A stretch of DNA of 6,786 nt. Source: Lachnospiraceae bacterium. GTDB taxonomy: Bacteria > Bacillota > Clostridia > Lachnospirales > Lachnospiraceae. Numbering within the stretch: the first letter of the stretch is position 1; each line of letters begins with the position of its first letter. The position numbers and the translations under genes were made by a program. This document shows, in pieces, positions 5,833 through 6,786 of this stretch. The stretch spans positions 1-6,786 of the forward strand of contig JAFVAA010000675.1 in the NCBI GenBank assembly GCA_017476305.1, given 5' to 3'. Under the pieces are notes generated by a model. The model was not told the origin of the DNA and searched no databases. It saw only the letters and a list, made by a program, of their open reading frames with translations.

Positions 5833-6669
5833 TTATTCCTGCTCCATCCATCCCTTTACCAGAGCAATTTCCTTCGCATAACCTTCATCCTCATTTGGTG
5901 TCTCTAAAATAAAAGGTCTTCCATCCAAAGCCGGGTGGCATACCACTGCCTTCAAAGCGTCCGCACCAATCCTTCCCTGTCCCAGCTTCTCATGTCTGTC
6001 CTTATGGGAGGCTTTTTCATTCATGCTGTCATTTAGATGAACTGCCTTTAACCGGTCCAGGCCAATGATTTCATCAAACGCTTTCAGTACCTCATCCAGA
6101 TTCCCCACCAAATCATACCCGGCATCCCACGTATGACAGGTGTCAAAGCAGACGCCAAGCCTGTCCCTGCATTCCACCAAATCCATAATCTGCCTTAGCT
6201 CCTCAAAGCTCCTGCCTACCTCGCTTCCCTTTCCCGCCATGGTCTCTAAAAGAACCGTAGTATGCTCCGCTAAAGGAAGTGCCTCATTTAGTGCTTCTGC
6301 AATCATGGAAATCCCTGCCTCTGTTCCCTGCCCTACATGAGAGCCCGGATGAAAATTATAGAAATTTCCGGGCAGAAACTCCATTCTCCTCATATCGTCC
6401 AAAAACATTTCCTTTGAAAAGCTCCGGATATCCGGCTTCGCAGCACAGAGATTCATCGTGTACGGTGCATGTGCGACCAAGGCTCCAATCCGTTTTTCTT
6501 CCTTATATGCTAAAAATTCTTCGACATCCTTTTCATCGATTTCCTTTGCCTTTCCACCTCTCGGATTTCTGGTAAAGAAAGCAAAGGTATTTCCACCCAG
6601 CTTCGTAATCTGCTTCCCCATAGCCAAAAAACCTTTGGAAGCAGATAAATGATTTCCTATGTATCCCAT
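5833..6669 (-). CDS. nfo: Endonuclease IV (AP endonuclease, DNA base excision repair)
   Basis: The protein has 278 residues, the usual length for this family of metal-dependent TIM-barrel AP endonucleases, which cut the backbone 5' of abasic sites. All nine metal ligands of the E. coli enzyme have counterparts: H67 (VAHAPY), H107 (NFHPGSH), E142 (LLETMAG), D176 and H179 (CFDTCHTWDAG), H211 (VHLNDS), D224 and H226 (HKDRHEKLGQG) and E256 (FILETPN). The frame opens at 6753, 28 codons earlier. I chose the ATG at 6667-6669 because MGYIGNHLSASKGF is the normal family N-terminus and AGAGGA lies seven bases upstream. The upstream 28 residues (MTKKQGEF...) match nothing I know. This is a core chromosomal gene and probably marks the conserved flank beside the defence cassette. 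No strong terminator follows it. Confidence 0.95.
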   Translation of the reverse strand: MGYIGNHLSASKGFLAMGKQITKLGGNTFAFFTRNPRGGKAKEIDEKDVEEFLAYKEEKRIGALVAHAPYTMNLCAAKPDIRSFSKEMFLDDMRRMEFLPGNFYNFHPGSHVGQGTEAGISMIAEALNEALPLAEHTTVLLETMAGKGSEVGRSFEELRQIMDLVECRDRLGVCFDTCHTWDAGYDLVGNLDEVLKAFDEIIGLDRLKAVHLNDSMNEKASHKDRHEKLGQGRIGADALKAVVCHPALDGRPFILETPNEDEGYAKEIALVKGWMEQE

Positions 6670-6786
6670 TTCACATTCCTCTTTTCGCATAAATTTATCT
6701 ATGAAATCTAAATTTTTATCAATTCTTATAAACTCGCCCTGCTTTTTGGTCATTCAGAAGTTACGAAGAATCTCTTCTGATAGATA

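Noticed and set aside
6140..6652. Plus-strand ORFs opposite nfo
   Set aside because: They are shadows of a fully conserved endonuclease IV reading frame.
6754..6786. 3' end of another minus-strand gene (…LSEEILRNF, stop)
   Set aside because: Only ten codons are in the window and all three frames end in a stop nearby, so the frame cannot be chosen.

Overview
The window is AT-rich bacterial DNA with strong GGAGG/AAGGAG-type ribosome binding sites. Every gene I can support lies on the minus strand. The best-preserved housekeeping gene is an endonuclease IV (nfo) of the clostridial type. Together these suggest a member of the Bacillota, class Clostridia, plausibly a Lachnospiraceae-like gut anaerobe; this is inference, since there is no rRNA or other phylogenetic marker in the window.

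Layout, in the direction of transcription (high to low coordinates): (1) nfo, a complete AP endonuclease with all nine metal ligands of the family (6669-5833). (2) An AT-rich gap of about 360 bases (5832-5471) holding a 24-bp near-perfect palindrome, a second AT dyad and a candidate promoter. (3) A gene for a two-part protein (5470-4334): a Rossmann-like, possibly TIR-like N-terminal domain followed by tetratricopeptide (TPR) repeats. Its stop codon is followed in the same frame by 57 more open codons, which end just before a rho-independent terminator (4125-4083). (4) A regulatory gap (about 4080-3840) with nested inverted repeats and a candidate promoter. (5) rdrA (3827-1089), a large AAA+-type ATPase. 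(6) rdrB (1050 to beyond base 1), whose first 350 residues include the metal-binding HxHLxGS signature of the adenosine deaminase superfamily.

Genes 5 and 6 form a RADAR anti-phage defence operon. In characterised RADAR systems the ATPase RdrA and the deaminase RdrB assemble into a very large complex that converts adenosine to inosine in RNA and/or ATP to ITP during infection. RADAR itself is described. Three things here are less expected: the codirectional TIR-like/TPR gene directly upstream, which could be an accessory sensor or an independent defence gene; the in-frame stop near the end of that gene; and two Glu/Lys-rich low-complexity inserts in RdrA, one encoded by a hexamer microsatellite.

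Spot counts on single 60-base lines give about 33% G+C in rdrA and 45-57% in nfo. This is compatible with a defence cassette inserted next to a core chromosomal gene. No tRNA, rRNA, CRISPR array, transposase or att site was seen.
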